43,864 nucleotides of DNA from Gnetum montanum (taxonomy: Eukaryota; Streptophyta; Gnetopsida; Gnetales; Gnetaceae), in contig MNCI01012628.1 in NCBI GenBank assembly GCA_015680685.1, positions 270,318-314,181 of the forward strand. Reading direction: 5' to 3'. Shown here in pieces: positions 21,981-32,609 of the stretch. The notes under the pieces were generated by a model. That model was not told where the DNA came from. It saw only the letters and a list, made by a program, of their open reading frames with translations, and did no database searches. Position 1 is the first letter of the stretch. Each line of letters starts with the position of its first letter. Both the position numbers and the translations under genes were made by a program.

Positions 21981-22870
21981 TGATGAATCATGGTTTGCTA
22001 GGTACTAATATTAGACCCCTGTTATTGAACCCCTAATATCGGGTACAAGATATCAGGTTTGATGAGTCTCAATATCAAACCCTTGATATCAGGTACGCGA
22101 TATTGTTGCCTCACTAGTAATATCGAATATGTGATATTGTGGTTCCTATGTGAGCCTATAAATACACAATGGGATGCATGGGAAAGTAATAGGAAGTTAG
22201 TATTAGAGTAGGATATTTTTGTCAATTTTTTCTCTCAACCCTTTCCTCAGTGCATGCTCACAGTGTGATGATTGTAATTGTACAAAACCTTTATTCAAGT
22301 GTGACGTACTTGGACATGCACATGACTGGCAATAACAAGATTACTTCATCATTGTAGCATTCACTTAGTTTTAACTGTTATTTATTGCTTTCTTACTTAA
22401 TATCTCCTTACCTTCCTCTCCTATCCCTGTTATCAAACACAGAATGAGTACAACTTAATCATGAGCATTTAAGTGTGACTACTTGGTATCCTAGTAGTGT
22501 ACCTAGGACATGCACTTGGTAATCCTAGTAGTAGTACATGAGGTCCAAGATGTGTATGGATGATTAAGGGATGGATGCTCATCACACTTAGGCTAGCTTA
22601 GACTCTCTTCACCCTTTCCCTCTTAGTTAAAACAAAGTTACTTTCCATTACCTCTAGGAGTAGCACTAGTCTAGGACCACATCATACACCTCACTCTAGA
22701 CTAAACCATACATGACAAAGCAAATACTAGTCCAAGTGGGAAAATAGCAAATTACGATCAATGAGTAACTATCTAGATACCACAACTAGCCTGTTTGTGG
22801 AGTTCAATTGGATCATGCGTGAACGCTCATATTTTTATGGTTGAGTGTAGGGGTACCTCACCACTCATCA
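21981..22870 (+). repeat. 5' LTR of A3
   Basis: Ends GGGGTACCTCACCACTCATCA at 22870 with the PBS two bases on. TATAAATA at 22157. The start is ambiguous: TGATGAATC at 21981 or TGATGAG at 22060. The repeat array in U3 begins at about 22034, before the second candidate, which favours the first; the second matches the family terminus better. Confidence 0.7.
22034..22140 (+). repeat. GATATC-type inverted-repeat array in A3 U3
   Basis: Three spaced units with an AATATC or GATATC arm, eight bases, then a GATATC or GATATT arm: AATATCGGGTACAAGATATC (about 22036), GATATCAGGTACGCGATATT (about 22086) and AATATCGAATATGTGATATT (about 22121). They lie just upstream of the TATA box. Confidence 0.75.
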
Positions 22871-22871
22871 T

Positions 22872-22889
22872 TGGCACTATTTCCAAGGA
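22872..22889 (+). promoter_or_regulatory. Decayed primer-binding site of A3
   Basis: TGGCACTATTTCCAAGG lies where A1 has TGGCGTCGTTGCTGGGG. The differences from the tRNA-Asp site are mainly G-to-A and C-to-T. Confidence 0.6.
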
Positions 22890-23079
22890 TGGTGCTAGTT
22901 ATCTAGATTAGCTATATCATACAAGATTGTTGTAACAAAGTATTCACAATATATCTCTTAGAAAAGAACTTGATTTCAATTAAGTCACACACAATTCACA
23001 ACAATGTCTCTCTCATAAGACTATGACAATGCAACAACTAGTAAGGCAATTCATTGGAGAACCAATGAATTATATGATG

Positions 23080-25038
23080 ATAAAGATGAATTTTGGAGTA
23101 CTCAATCTAATGTAGGGGCCTGCTATGTACATAAATGAAGACAACATCATCCCAACTCATAAATTCATAACCTACCTAGTGACAATGAACCCCTACTGGC
23201 CACTAAGAGCCTAATGCATATACAAGAGGCTAGTTGAATATCCTGCAGGCATCGCAAGGAAATTCATCTACCTAGGCTTGATTTAAACAACTTTCTTGAG
23301 TTTTCAAGAGGCTATGATTTAGATCTACAACTTCATTTACAAGTCTTCCATGATGCTTGTGTATGGAATAATATTGATAATGGGTGGCAAAAACTTAAGC
23401 TCTTTCCTCTGACACTTATTGGCCAAGAAAAAGTATGATATAAGTCTTTAAAACCAAAATCAATTTGACATTAGCTGACAATGGTAGAACTCTTCAATGA
23501 AAGATATAAAACCTATGCAACAGTGTTAGCCTTGAGGAGAAAAATCCAAGAATGGAAACAGGGACAACATGAACCCTTGGACATGGCCTTAGAAAGATAC
23601 TATTCATTGTTAAAAAATTACCCAGGCCATGAATTCTCTGAGAAAAGGTTAATGTATTACATCATGGATGGACTTTGTAATGAAACAAGGAAAACCCTAG
23701 GGATGTATGCCCCAAGTCGACTATACGAGCTATGAACCCACCAATTTCAAGAGCTCATCAAGCAGGTAGCAAAAGAAGAAGGAGAAATGGCTAAATAGGA
23801 GAATGTTGAAAAATCTCAACGGGACCAAATCTCAATTTAACAAAGGTCCATGATCAAAAAGAGGAGAAGTCAACTCACCTCAAGGAGGTGGAATCATCTT
23901 TTCCAGTACTACAATCACTAGATGAAATTGAGGCAAAGGTCAATAAGATGACGTAATGGATACATGACAAATGTGAAGAATATGCTAACACTATTCGAGC
24001 TAGAACCATGACAAACCAAGAAGCAGGACAGAACACCCTTAGACAATTGAAAAGAAGGGTTGAAGAGAATAAGAACTCAACTACTAATCATATGTATCAG
24101 TGTAACATTTTCCTGTATGATCATCCCAAAGGTCAATGTCCAATCTTTTCACATTTACATGAGCATTGGAAAAGAATGTTACATCCAAAGTTCATACAAA
24201 AATACTGTATTCAATCACAGTGGCAAAGATCCCAATCATGGGGTAGGCCACCCTCAAATTGGTCACACCCTTCATATCATCCAAACCCAAGTGCTTATCA
24301 GGTTTAGCATCTTGTTTCCCTGACTGGGTCAACATCCTCTATCTCACCACACTGTTATTATTCTCCTAAGTACTATCAGCCCATGTCCTTTCCAACAAGA
24401 TCACCACCTCATGTTCCCTATACTTCTCCTTACTCCTAATATTCTCATCCTTCACCTCCTTCTACAACACCACCAATAGTACTAGAAGGTTTTGCACCAC
24501 AACACCAACCCACAAATGTTACTTGTGCTGCTACTGTCAACCATAGTGGGAATCCTCCACAACATTGAAGGTGTCCCTTGTTTAGACATGACCATAGAAA
24601 GGGATAGCATAGTTATGAGACCACTGCATCCTCCAACTCAGCATAAGTTCAACACTATGGTGCATCCTTCTCTTTGAACTCAACGCCTCATGTTACCTTA
24701 TCCAGGCCACTAATCAACACTCCAACAACTATGCAGCCTAATGAATATAGCCACGTAGGGAGACATATCGGTCCTTGCATACCATCTTACAGTCACTGGT
24801 GCCATAGTGGGTCAACTTCTTATCAATTGACTACATCTCATAACTTGCCCCACTATGTCAACTTTAATACAGTGTGTGCACCTCAATTTGGGTACATTCC
24901 AACCACGACACCAAAAGAAACCCAGTGGTTTGGATATGATCAGGTTCCAATATTTCCAAAATGCTTGGATCCAAACCTTCCAGTTATTAATTCTAGCCAT
25001 GCTCAAACATTTAGTCATGAGGGATACCCCCCATTCTA
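23080..25038 (+). pseudogene. Gag of A3
   Basis: N-terminal remnant IIPTHKFITYLVTMNPYWPL and YPAGIARKFIYLGL (about 23140-23285). Then LQVFHDACVWNNIDNGWQKLKLFPLTLIGQE, and an open stretch (23481-23735) LFNERYKTYATVLALRRKIQEWKQGQHEPLD and MDGLCNETRKTLGMYAPSRLYEL. This is the gag domain also in A1 and A2. A CxxxFLYDHPKGQCPI zinc-knuckle-like segment is at about 24092-24145. A Pro/His/Tyr-rich tail follows, with frame changes near 24300 and 24660, ending in an open stretch of 121 codons (24674-25039). The N-terminal part differs from that of A1, so the copies may be separate subfamilies. Confidence 0.75.
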
Positions 25039-25477
25039 ACAAGCAAAATTAATAAATGTTTTTCCTTTTCTTTAATTTTACAATTTTTTGTTTTCCATTT
25101 TTTCATCTTTCAATTTTTTGGTTTTATCTTTTTATTGGTTTTTTCATCTTTTTATTTATTGTTTTATCCTTTTATCTTTTTATGAGTAATCTCATCTATG
25201 AATAAACAACTCATGTGACTCGTTGGTTGAGGTGTTGTTCTTTGCTATCAAGTCTTGACTAACTAATTATTTGGACAGTGAGCCCATCACATCCACCCAA
25301 CCATTCTATTAATAAGAGGTTCTACTCGAGGTACGATAGTATTCTTAACATCATTAAAACTTAAAGTAATTTTGTGCTCATTATACCTAGAGCGAAGAAG
25401 GATGGACCAAGAGGGAATGGCTAGGGTGTGACATCAAGGGGACTTGTGGATTCTCTTTGGTGATATTTGTAGGAGTT
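25039..25477 (+). other. A3 3' non-coding region, first part
   Basis: T-rich repeats of TTTTATCTTTTTAT type (25070-25190) followed by unique sequence. GACATCAAGGGGACTTGTGG near 25430 aligns with A2 at about 9002. It ends GAGTT (25473-25477), the target-site copy of the Tat insertion. Confidence 0.6.
25473..25477. repeat. Target-site duplication, left copy
   Basis: GAGTT immediately before the LTR start TGTAACG; the partner AAGTT at 42843-42847 differs at one base. Confidence 0.7.
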
Positions 25478-26206
25478 TGTAACGACGGAAAATCTTAGTA
25501 GCTAGAAAATACCAAACAAAGATCCATGTACACAGTCTTAACCACTGATCCGTGTTAGGGTCGTGCTAGAGAAAACGAATCCACAATGCCCTAAATGGTC
25601 TTGTCGATCAGACAGGGACTTACTCAATCAATAAATTGATGAATAGTGTAGATATTCCGTGGAACAATCTGATTCAACGAATCGCCAAAGGAGAAGAAAA
25701 AAATGTAGATAACAACAATGTCAACACAACAAGAAGGATCGGATTCAAGAAAAATGCGCAATTCCAAAATCTGTACTTTGACCCGAAAACTGGGTATATT
25801 GTATACAAATTTCTAATGGAAAAGCTCCGCTTATCTTGTGTGAAGCATACACAAAATGACAAGAAAATTGTTCAACAAGAAGTACAAAATGGAGTTTGAT
25901 CTACCTCGTAAGCCAGAGATGGGATGCAAGGAAGGTCAAGCTCTAACATCTATCGATCAATTGTTTCTGATCAATAAAACTTGCAAACCACACCAGATGA
26001 TCTTTCGACCTCTGATCTGCTCCTTTTGCCTTGGGTAGTCTCTGCTCAAAACTGCCAATGATCGCCAATGGAGAGAGCTGTGTTTTTGCCAAAGGACTGA
26101 TCGCTCCTACTGCCAATGCTCAAGCAAAATGTCTTCTATCTCTACTAAAAGATGATGCTGCCAAAAGTTAAAGATGCCGCCTCCTTTGTTTCTTCGCCAA
26201 CTGGAG

Positions 26207-26214
26207 TATTTATA
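26207..26214 (-). promoter_or_regulatory. TATA box, Tat 3' LTR
   Basis: TATAAATA on the minus strand, in the same place as 42007-42014 in the other LTR. It divides the LTR into about 830 bp of U3 and 700 bp of R-U5. Confidence 0.6.
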
Positions 26215-26388
26215 AGTTCGACAACATATGGAGAAAGCATGGCCCTGATGACACGTGTCCCGAACCTTCAAAATACCGTTGACCTGGTAAACTTTATGTT
26301 GAAATTGGCCACATCGCATCACGTTTTGAGAAGGGGAGCAAAGTATGTTGTCGACCACTTCCGCTAAAGCTACTCCATGATTATGCAT

Positions 26389-26408
26389 AATACGCTCATC
26401 AGCGTATT
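26389..26408. repeat. Decayed copy of the Tat U3 palindrome
   Basis: AATACGCT-CATC-AGCGTATT. The other LTR has a longer perfect palindrome at 42185-42215; this copy lacks three central bases and has outer mismatches. Confidence 0.8.
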
Positions 26409-27039
26409 GTGTGTATGGATAGCAGATGCGTATCTAGTACTGCTTTAGCCATTTTTACGCTGTATTACACTTGTTTACGCTTCGTTACGTGGCAGAGCGC
26501 AATAAAGCATGTAAGTAGTTGATTCAAGCTGTTTTATGCTCATTCACACCGGGAAGCATAATAGAGCTTAAAAATGATCAACTTTACAATAAATTACGCT
26601 TGTCAACGCTGCGTAGCATAATGAGCGTAAAGCAACCAACCTGCAAAAAAGAAGAGATCAATCTACCGTGCTTCCTTTGACTCTGACTTTGCTTTTCTTG
26701 AAGCTCGTTACGCTACTCTGTGTAATGGAGCATAAACTCAGTCTGGAACAAAAGACTTAGCAGAATATGCGACAAGTCTAAAATTTGTCAAAATTTCCGA
26801 AGTAAGTTACTTTCTGCTAGCGGGCTACGTTAAACAGAGTTACGCTGAGCGACACTACGCTATGTTGCGTAATGTAGTGTAAAGAAAGAAAACATGGTAA
26901 GATTGAAATTTGCAGGAACTTGGAGACTTGATACTGTGCGCCTCTTTGCCCTGCTCTGTCTTCTGAATTTCCATCTCGAACCTTCGCCTGAATCGTGGAT
27001 CTTCACCTAACGCCGATTCGCAATTTCTAAGGTGTTTCA

Positions 27040-27056
27040 ATGGCTCCTCTTTGTTG
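27040..27056 (-). other. Candidate polypurine tract of Tat element
   Basis: Minus strand reads CAACAAAGAGGAGCCAT directly before the LTR start TGAAACACC. Purine-rich AAAGAGGAG is the likely core; it is short. Confidence 0.5.
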
Positions 27057-28261
27057 ACGTTTAGAGGGCTTGCTCGAAAGACGTCGACAAAGAATATGAA
27101 ACATAGGATGGGTAAAAGTACCAATAGTGTTCATCAATGGTTACTCAAGTGTCGCCTTGTCAAAGCAGAAGTGTAGAAATGAGGGAAATAGAGGATAGAA
27201 GGGTATGGGAAGGAATTTTTATAGAGGTAAGAGGAAAAAGGTTCGGGAAAGATGGAAGTGAGGTTCGGGGAAAACCCAAATGAGGTTTGGGGAAGACACA
27301 AGTGTATGAATATAGTTCTTTTTCACGCATAAGCACTTAGGCCTTTTCCTGCGATTGCATTTGCATGGAGTTGTGTCATCATTTTGCAGATGAAGGGGCT
27401 TGCTTAGATGAATTTTGTTGCATCTGTGCAGCCTAGATGTGTTGTATTTCATCCATTTTGCCGACCCACTTCTTTTTTTTTCGCGTCCACTAGGCGAGTT
27501 GCATTATGCCGGTTTATGGACTTGATTGTAATGCAAATGCGGAAAGCGTGTGCTGCGTATGTATGTTTTGCGTAAGGGAAGCAGATGGTGGAGATGTAGA
27601 GAAGTAAGAACTAGGGGTAGGATTATGGGGAAAACAGGGATGCACTCCTGAGTGGACAGGCTAACCTAAGCGGCCATCTCAAAGCACTATCTGTACCTCA
27701 CCGCTCGGATGAACGCATCTTTGGACGACATCCTCATAGCAAGTAACCTGCGACCAAAGAAGCAAACAGAGGACACCATTGCTCAGTTGAATCACCGGAG
27801 AGGTTGTTGAAACAAGTACCGTTTGGGGCAAGACAAAGTGAGCGGGCCGTGAAGGAAGAACTGTAGCACGAGGCCAGGGTCTTCACCGTTGACGCTCGGC
27901 CCAGCATATCGCCGCCAAAGATTATCAAACTCATCACACCCGACTCGTTACGCAAAGAACCAACTAGGTGAATCTATGAAGCCAAAGTCTGATAGTGATC
28001 ATGAGCAGAGATCCCCAAGGTCGAAGCTGATGAGAACTACTTTGGGGCTCCAGACGGTGAAACTAACCTCTCAGAGGTGCCACTGCTGCAGTGGGGGTAG
28101 TGACGGCATCTCTAAGGGGTCAGTAGTATGCCTTTCAGCACATCCGAGGAATCAACAGGATGCCGGTGAGGTAGCGACACTAGGACTGTCCAAGTACCCC
28201 ATCCCATTTGTTTTGCAACTGCACAGAGATGATTACGCTCGCTTGATTTGCATGATGGCAG
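27057..28261 (-). other. Tat element 3' untranslated region
   Basis: No domain is recognised on either strand. Near 27230-27300 there are short repeats of GAGGTTCGGGGAAA type. A GC-richer block (about 27640-28260) has a plus-strand open frame of 130 codons (27889) and a shorter minus-strand one; neither resembles a known protein. Confidence 0.5.
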
Positions 28262-28695
28262 CCTGTAAGTCCCAGTTTTAAGTCCTAGTAGATTGTCGTT
28301 GCTAGTTTTAAGTCTCAACAAACCATGGTCCCAGTTTAAAGTCTAGGCAGACCGAAAAATGCTAGTTTTACATCGTAGCGGATGGTGGTAGAGTTGATTT
28401 ATGGTCTCAACAGACCTTGTTGTGGATGCCAGTTTCATGTCGTGGCCCAAGGACAAATCTGTGCTAGTTTTACGTCTCAGCAGACGGACACTCACCTGTG
28501 CCAGTTTTATGTCCTGGCAGACAGCCGGTGCCAGTTTAGCATCGTGGCGGACGTGTGCAGAAACTGCCAGTTTTTCATCTTGGTGGACCTGTACAACGTT
28601 GCTAGTTTTACGTCGTAGCGGACGGTTGCAACTTGCTAGTTTTACGTCATAGCGGACGATTGTTGCCAGTTTAGTGTCATAGCGGACAGATGTTG
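28262..28695. repeat. Minisatellite array, 12-13 units, after integrase
   Basis: Units have a core of about 23 bp, GCYAGTTTTACGTC followed by a GTRGCGGAC-like end. Cores start near 28272, 28301, 28330, 28358, 28429, 28463, 28499, 28529, 28566, 28600, 28634 and 28664. Variable spacers make periods of 28-36 bp, with one long gap (28381-28428) holding a degenerate copy. Tandem repeats between pol and the 3' LTR are known in Tat elements as a hypervariable region. Confidence 0.9.
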
Positions 28696-28742
28696 CCATA
28701 CCTGATATGCACTTAGATGTAGTTCCACTTTAGATATATATG

Positions 28743-29804
28743 CTATACAGGATTCAGTAACTCATCGTCGTTGATATCTGCTAGCTTGAACGCGCCATTG
28801 CCATATACATCAGCTACCAAGAAAGGGCCTTCCCAGTTTGCAGAGAATTTACCTACTGGTTCACGAACGGCCTTGAGAACCAAATCTCCCTTCTTGATAG
28901 GACGTTGTTGAAGATTGTGATGATGCTTTTGCCTCTTCTTATCTTGATACTTTTCAATGGCATCAAGCGTCTGTATTCGCTTCTCCTCTACTGAATCCAA
29001 ATCCATGATCCGAGACTCGGTGTGTTGAGCCTCATTTATAATCATGGAGAGGACCATCCGCAGAGAAGGAACTTGTAATTTACGGGGTAGCATTGCCTCG
29101 GATCCATAGACCAGGCTATAGGGTGTACTGTCTGTAGCTATTCTGCATGTGGTACGATACGCCCATAGCACATAAAGGATCTTTTCATGACACCGTCTCT
29201 TGTTACTGTCGAGCATTTTCTTGAGTAAATTGATAATGACTTTATTTGTTGCTTCAGCTTGACCATTCGCTTGCGGGTAGTAAGGCGAGGAAAAAGATTA
29301 TTTGATGCCAAAATTGTCACAAAAAGATTTGGTTTCCAGACTACTAAACTATGGCCCATTGTCTGTCACAATAGTCATTGGGAGGCTAAATATGGTTATG
29401 ATATTATCCAAGATAAAATGACAGACCTGTTGAGATGTAATCTTCCGTAAAGGGATGGCTTCCACCCACTTCGTGAAGTACTCAGTAGCTGTGATGATGA
29501 AGCTATGCCTTGCGAAAAAATTTGGTGTGATGGGCCCTATGATTTCTAGTCCCCATCGTTAGAAGGGCCATGTGATCTGGGTCGTATGTAGTTCTGTAGG
29601 TGACACGTGTATGAGATTTGCGTAACGTTGACACGTGTTGCATGTTTCGACCTTTGTAAGGTAATCTTTTTTCATGTATGGCCAATAATACCCTAAGCGA
29701 CGGATTTTAGAAGCCATGGCTTGCAGCGCTACGTGTCCTCCGCATAATCCCTCATGAACTTCACCGACTATATGCTGCGCCTGATCTTTGTTAACGCAAG
29801 TCAA
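28743..29804 (-). pseudogene. Integrase of the Tat element
   Basis: Inserts the cDNA into chromosomes. The zinc-binding domain lies at about 29760-29620: H in EVHEGLCGGH, then CNTCQRY. The core begins RWGLEIIGPI after a TAA. It reads ITATEYFTKWVEAIP, where the first catalytic Asp of the usual ATDYFTKW is Glu. It continues MTIVTDNGP*FSS with the second Asp, and YYPQANGQAEATNK with the catalytic Glu. The C-terminal domain has KKGDLVLKAV and KFSANWEGPFLVADVYGNGAFKLADI, ending near 28743. Three stops (TWPF*RW, NGP*FSS, GIK*SFS) disable it. Confidence 0.9.
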
Positions 29805-29867
29805 CAGTACTCCATCAAAAGAGCATCTACAGAGGGTACTATCTTCTATAATGACGTACTACCTAGC

Positions 29868-30447
29868 TCACTTGTGAATAGCATCTTTCTGTGCGTGTGT
29901 TAACTCGTGTGGTGGTTCACCATGTAAGAGGTAAGTTTTAATGTGGTCGTACCACTCTGGCGTTTTATCCTCAAGCAGTGAAGATATTTGCGCCGCCTGA
30001 ATGATAGGACCTGTGCAATCTGTTATTAATGTGGGACAGGTGTCGAATAGGTGTGACGGCACGTTTAAGGCTAACGTAGCCAGTGCATCGGCTAGTGTGT
30101 TATCGTTTCGGGGCACGTGTTGGGCATCGATGGTTGTGAACCGCTTCAGAAGATCTTTAGCCATATCATAGTACGGCTATAAATGTGCAGCCTTGTAGGC
30201 GTAGACTCCTGTGATTTGATTTATAATAAGCATCGAATCACCCCTAATTGCCAGGTGTCAAACATCAAGTTCTCTAGCAGTTAATAATCCCCTAAGGAGT
30301 CCCTCATACTCTGCCACATTATTCGTACAGGGAAAGGTCAAGCGGTAAGCATGGAGACGCACATCCTCAGGTGATAGCGTAATGACTATGGCGGCACTTC
30401 CACCTCGAACAGTTGAAGCTCCGTTAAAATATAACATTGCTTCAAGG
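29868..30447 (-). pseudogene. Archaeal-type RNase H domain of Tat pol
   Basis: AMLYFNGASTVRGGSAAIVI (near 30440-30380) matches YFDGASNPRGAGAGIVL of the extra RNase H that Tat elements carry; the first catalytic Asp is Asn. CTNNVAEYEGLLRGLLTAREL supplies the Glu. GDSMLIINQITG keeps the next Asp, and VPRNDNTLADALATLA the last. Stops occur after ELDV, after AHL and after HK. The domain lies between the retroviral-type RNase H and integrase, as in known Tat elements. It is the strongest lineage marker in the window. Confidence 0.9.
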
Positions 30448-31049
30448 CCTGTTAAAATAGGGCTTAAACTATGTACATGTTCATCTGGAAATTCAGGCTC
30501 TATGGTTGCCTGACTGTCAATGGGTGATGTTATTAATTGGTCAGCTATCACTTGGCCTTTCGTAGAAGATTGACCAATGTAATGTAGATCGAATTCTATC
30601 GTGATAGCTTTCCAACGAGCTATTTTACTACTTTCGTATAGATTATGCGTAATGGCCCTAAGGATGTTATTTTTACAGATAATGTTAACTGTGCTACAGA
30701 AGAGATAGTGCCTACATTTCTTTAGCGTAAACACTAACGCTAGGCAATTACGCTCTACTTCGTTGTACCTTGTTTCGTACGCGCATAGGGCATCACTCAA
30801 GTAGTAGATGGGTACTTCTGACCCATCGTTTCTCTTTTAACAGAGTAATGTGGCTAAGGCTACGTCCGAGGTCACAAGGTAAATGTAGAATGGTTGATCC
30901 CTTTGTGGCGAGAATACCATTGGCAAGTGTTGAAGTTCCTATTTTAGGCTGTCAAACGCACGCTGGAAATCATCTGTCCACTCGAAATTAACACCTTTCT
31001 TAAGCAGATGTTGCATAGGGTGTAGTTTATCTGTTAATCTCGAGATGAA
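30448..31049 (-). pseudogene. Retroviral-type RNase H of Tat pol
   Basis: Continues directly from RT: FEWTDDFQRAFDSLK*ELQHLP, then PFYIYLVTSDVALATLLC*K, then an open stretch of 180 codons from 30800 with YLSDALCAYETRYNEVERNCLALVFTLKKCRHYL and ADQL. The usual catalytic Asp in YLAVS-like YIYLVTSD appears shifted, and this domain is commonly degenerate in Tat elements, where the second RNase H takes over. At least two stops. Confidence 0.82.
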
Positions 31050-32192
31050 TCACCTGATAAACTGTAATCGTCCTTGTAACCCACGTAATTGCTTGAGATC
31101 TGTGGGAGGTGTTAACTCAACAATGGCTTTGACCTTATCAGGGTCTACTCGTATGCCAGTTTCTAACACCACAAATCCCAACATGCATCTGGTTTTGACT
31201 CCGAATATGTACTTCTTTGAGTTGAGCCAGAGGTCGTATTTGGAACATCTTTTAAGTACTAACTTTAGGTCCTCTGAATGATTTTCTGATCTCATAGATT
31301 TAACAGCTATATCATCAACATAGTCATTTAGTCTTCCTAGGAGGTAATCACTAAAGATGTATGTCATAGCCTGTTGATACGTCGCTCCGACGTTTTTCAA
31401 GCCAAAAGGCATCATGGTATAGCAAAAGGTGCCCCAGGGCATCATGAATGTTGTGGTCAATTGATGTTCTGGGTTGATGCGAATCTGATTATAGCCTGAA
31501 AAGCCATCCATGAAGGATAGAAGCGCATGCCCAGCTGTTGTATCGACTAGTTGGTTGATACTCGATAGTGGAAAGTTATCCTTAATTGTGGCTTTGTTTA
31601 AATCTTGGAAGTCTATACAGATGCGTATACTTCCGGTCTTCTTTAGGACAACTACAATGTTAGATACCCAATCCGAATAATTGACCGCGCGGATGAAACC
31701 AGCCTGATACAGTTTGGTGATCTCATCACGCACTGCTAGCGCGATTTCTGGTTTGATTTTTCATGCTTTTTTCTTAATTGCTTTGATATGCGGGTCTAAG
31801 ATTATGTTATGTTAAATTAACCTTGGATCTAGTCCCGGCATGTCTTCGTATAACCATGCAAATACCATGATGTTGTCCTGGAGGACCTATTTTATAGAGT
31901 CATGCATTTTCTGGTCTAGTAGAGAACTAACCTTAAAAGTTTTGGACTCACCTTTATGCATAACGATAGAAACCTCGCTGAGGGGGTCTTCGGTTATGTC
32001 TCCAGCCTCCAGGTCTAGTATGCATGTCGATTGTTCTGGCCATTCTGGAGACGTTTCCGACGTGGCTATGGTTACGTCATCAAGGAAAGGGTTAGTTTCT
32101 ACTAGTGTAAAATAGAATTTCCTAACTACTCTCCCGTATGGACCTGTTAAAGTCAGGGGAGTTGAAAAAGTTGTGTCCATTTGCCAACCGTC
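31050..32192 (-). pseudogene. Reverse transcriptase of the Tat element
   Basis: An open stretch of 227 codons (31733-31050) holds the palm. FIRAVNYSDWVSNIVVVLKK and IRICIDFQDLNKAT are followed by FPLSSINQLVDTTAGHALLSFMDGFSGYNQI (first catalytic Asp, residue 76), WGTFCYTMMPFGLKNVGATYQ and NDYVDDIAVKS (Asp pair at 31316-31311). CMLGFVV and VDPDKVKAI follow. All three catalytic Asp remain. The stretch 32180-31740 encodes the N-terminal connection (FAWLYEDMPGLDPRLI with stops), typical of Tat. Directly upstream at 32193 is a TTTTGTAG|G site resembling an intron acceptor. Confidence 0.92.
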
Positions 32193-32467
32193 CTACAAAA
32201 TCACCAAATGCATAAATGATTAGGAGAAAGCATGATGTGGTGTTGTCGAGCGTGAAAAGCTAACTGAATTTTGAATATTGTGAATAGCCTATAATTAATG
32301 CTACCCGATTACGAGGCGATAAGGTGTGGTAGTTTAACATCATTTTGAACAGTGACGCATGCAATGTCCGCCGCATTAATGCCTTGATTTTCGGGTTTCA
32401 TCTTATGTTGATACCAGCATTTAGGAAAGTCCCATTTTAATCGGGCATCAAGTCGGTTAATTTCGCA

Positions 32468-32473
32468 TATAAG
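32468..32473 (+). promoter_or_regulatory. TATA-like box of the opposite-strand gene
   Basis: CATATAAGTAG at 32466-32476, followed by a GA-rich leader (GAGAGAGAGAAGAAG near 32535) and an ATG near 32610. Spacing fits a plant promoter, 5'UTR and start, but the assignment is by pattern only. Confidence 0.45.
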
Positions 32474-32609
32474 TAGGCAATTCTTTTTGAAAACGGGTTG
32501 TTGGCTATCGTAAACTTGAATTCTTAGCTATCACAGAGAGAGAGAAGAAGAAAGAGCAAAAGATTGCAGCGTGTTACTTGTGAAGGCGTGAAGGTGTGAA
32601 GACTGCAAC

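Larger units (their letters stand above)
21981..25477 (+). mobile_element. Athila-like copy A3, proximal segment
   Basis: LTR, PBS, gag and the first part of the 3' non-coding region. There is no protease or pol: gag ends at 25038 and the sequence passes straight into the T-rich post-pol type region. It is interrupted at 25478 by the Tat element and resumes at 42848. Non-autonomous, gag-only derivative. Confidence 0.75.
25478..27039 (-). repeat. 3' LTR of the Tat element (1562 bp)
   Basis: On the plus strand it starts TGTAACGACGG and ends GGTGTTTCA. Collinear over its full length with 41278-42842. Plus-strand open frames inside (for example at 25636) recur in both LTRs but oppose transcription and show no known domain. 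Confidence 0.92.

Noticed and set aside
22060-22066. TGATGAG as the sole start of the A3 LTR
   Set aside because: Kept only as an alternative because the U3 repeat array begins upstream of it, near 22034.
25636-26038. Plus-strand frames in the Tat LTR, repeated at 41439-41796
   Set aside because: Their presence in both copies follows from LTR duplication; they oppose transcription and show no domain.
27889-28281. Plus-strand frame of 130 codons in the Tat 3' UTR
   Set aside because: No recognisable motif, no splice or promoter context, and it overlaps the start of the minisatellite.
28262-28695. CRISPR-like array
   Set aside because: Units and spacers vary in length, cores are imperfect, no cas genes exist, and the context is a plant retrotransposon.
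28343-28699. Minus-strand repeat protein with RYDxKLA-like units
   Set aside because: It is the translation of the minisatellite; spacer lengths vary out of frame, so no protein constraint is visible.
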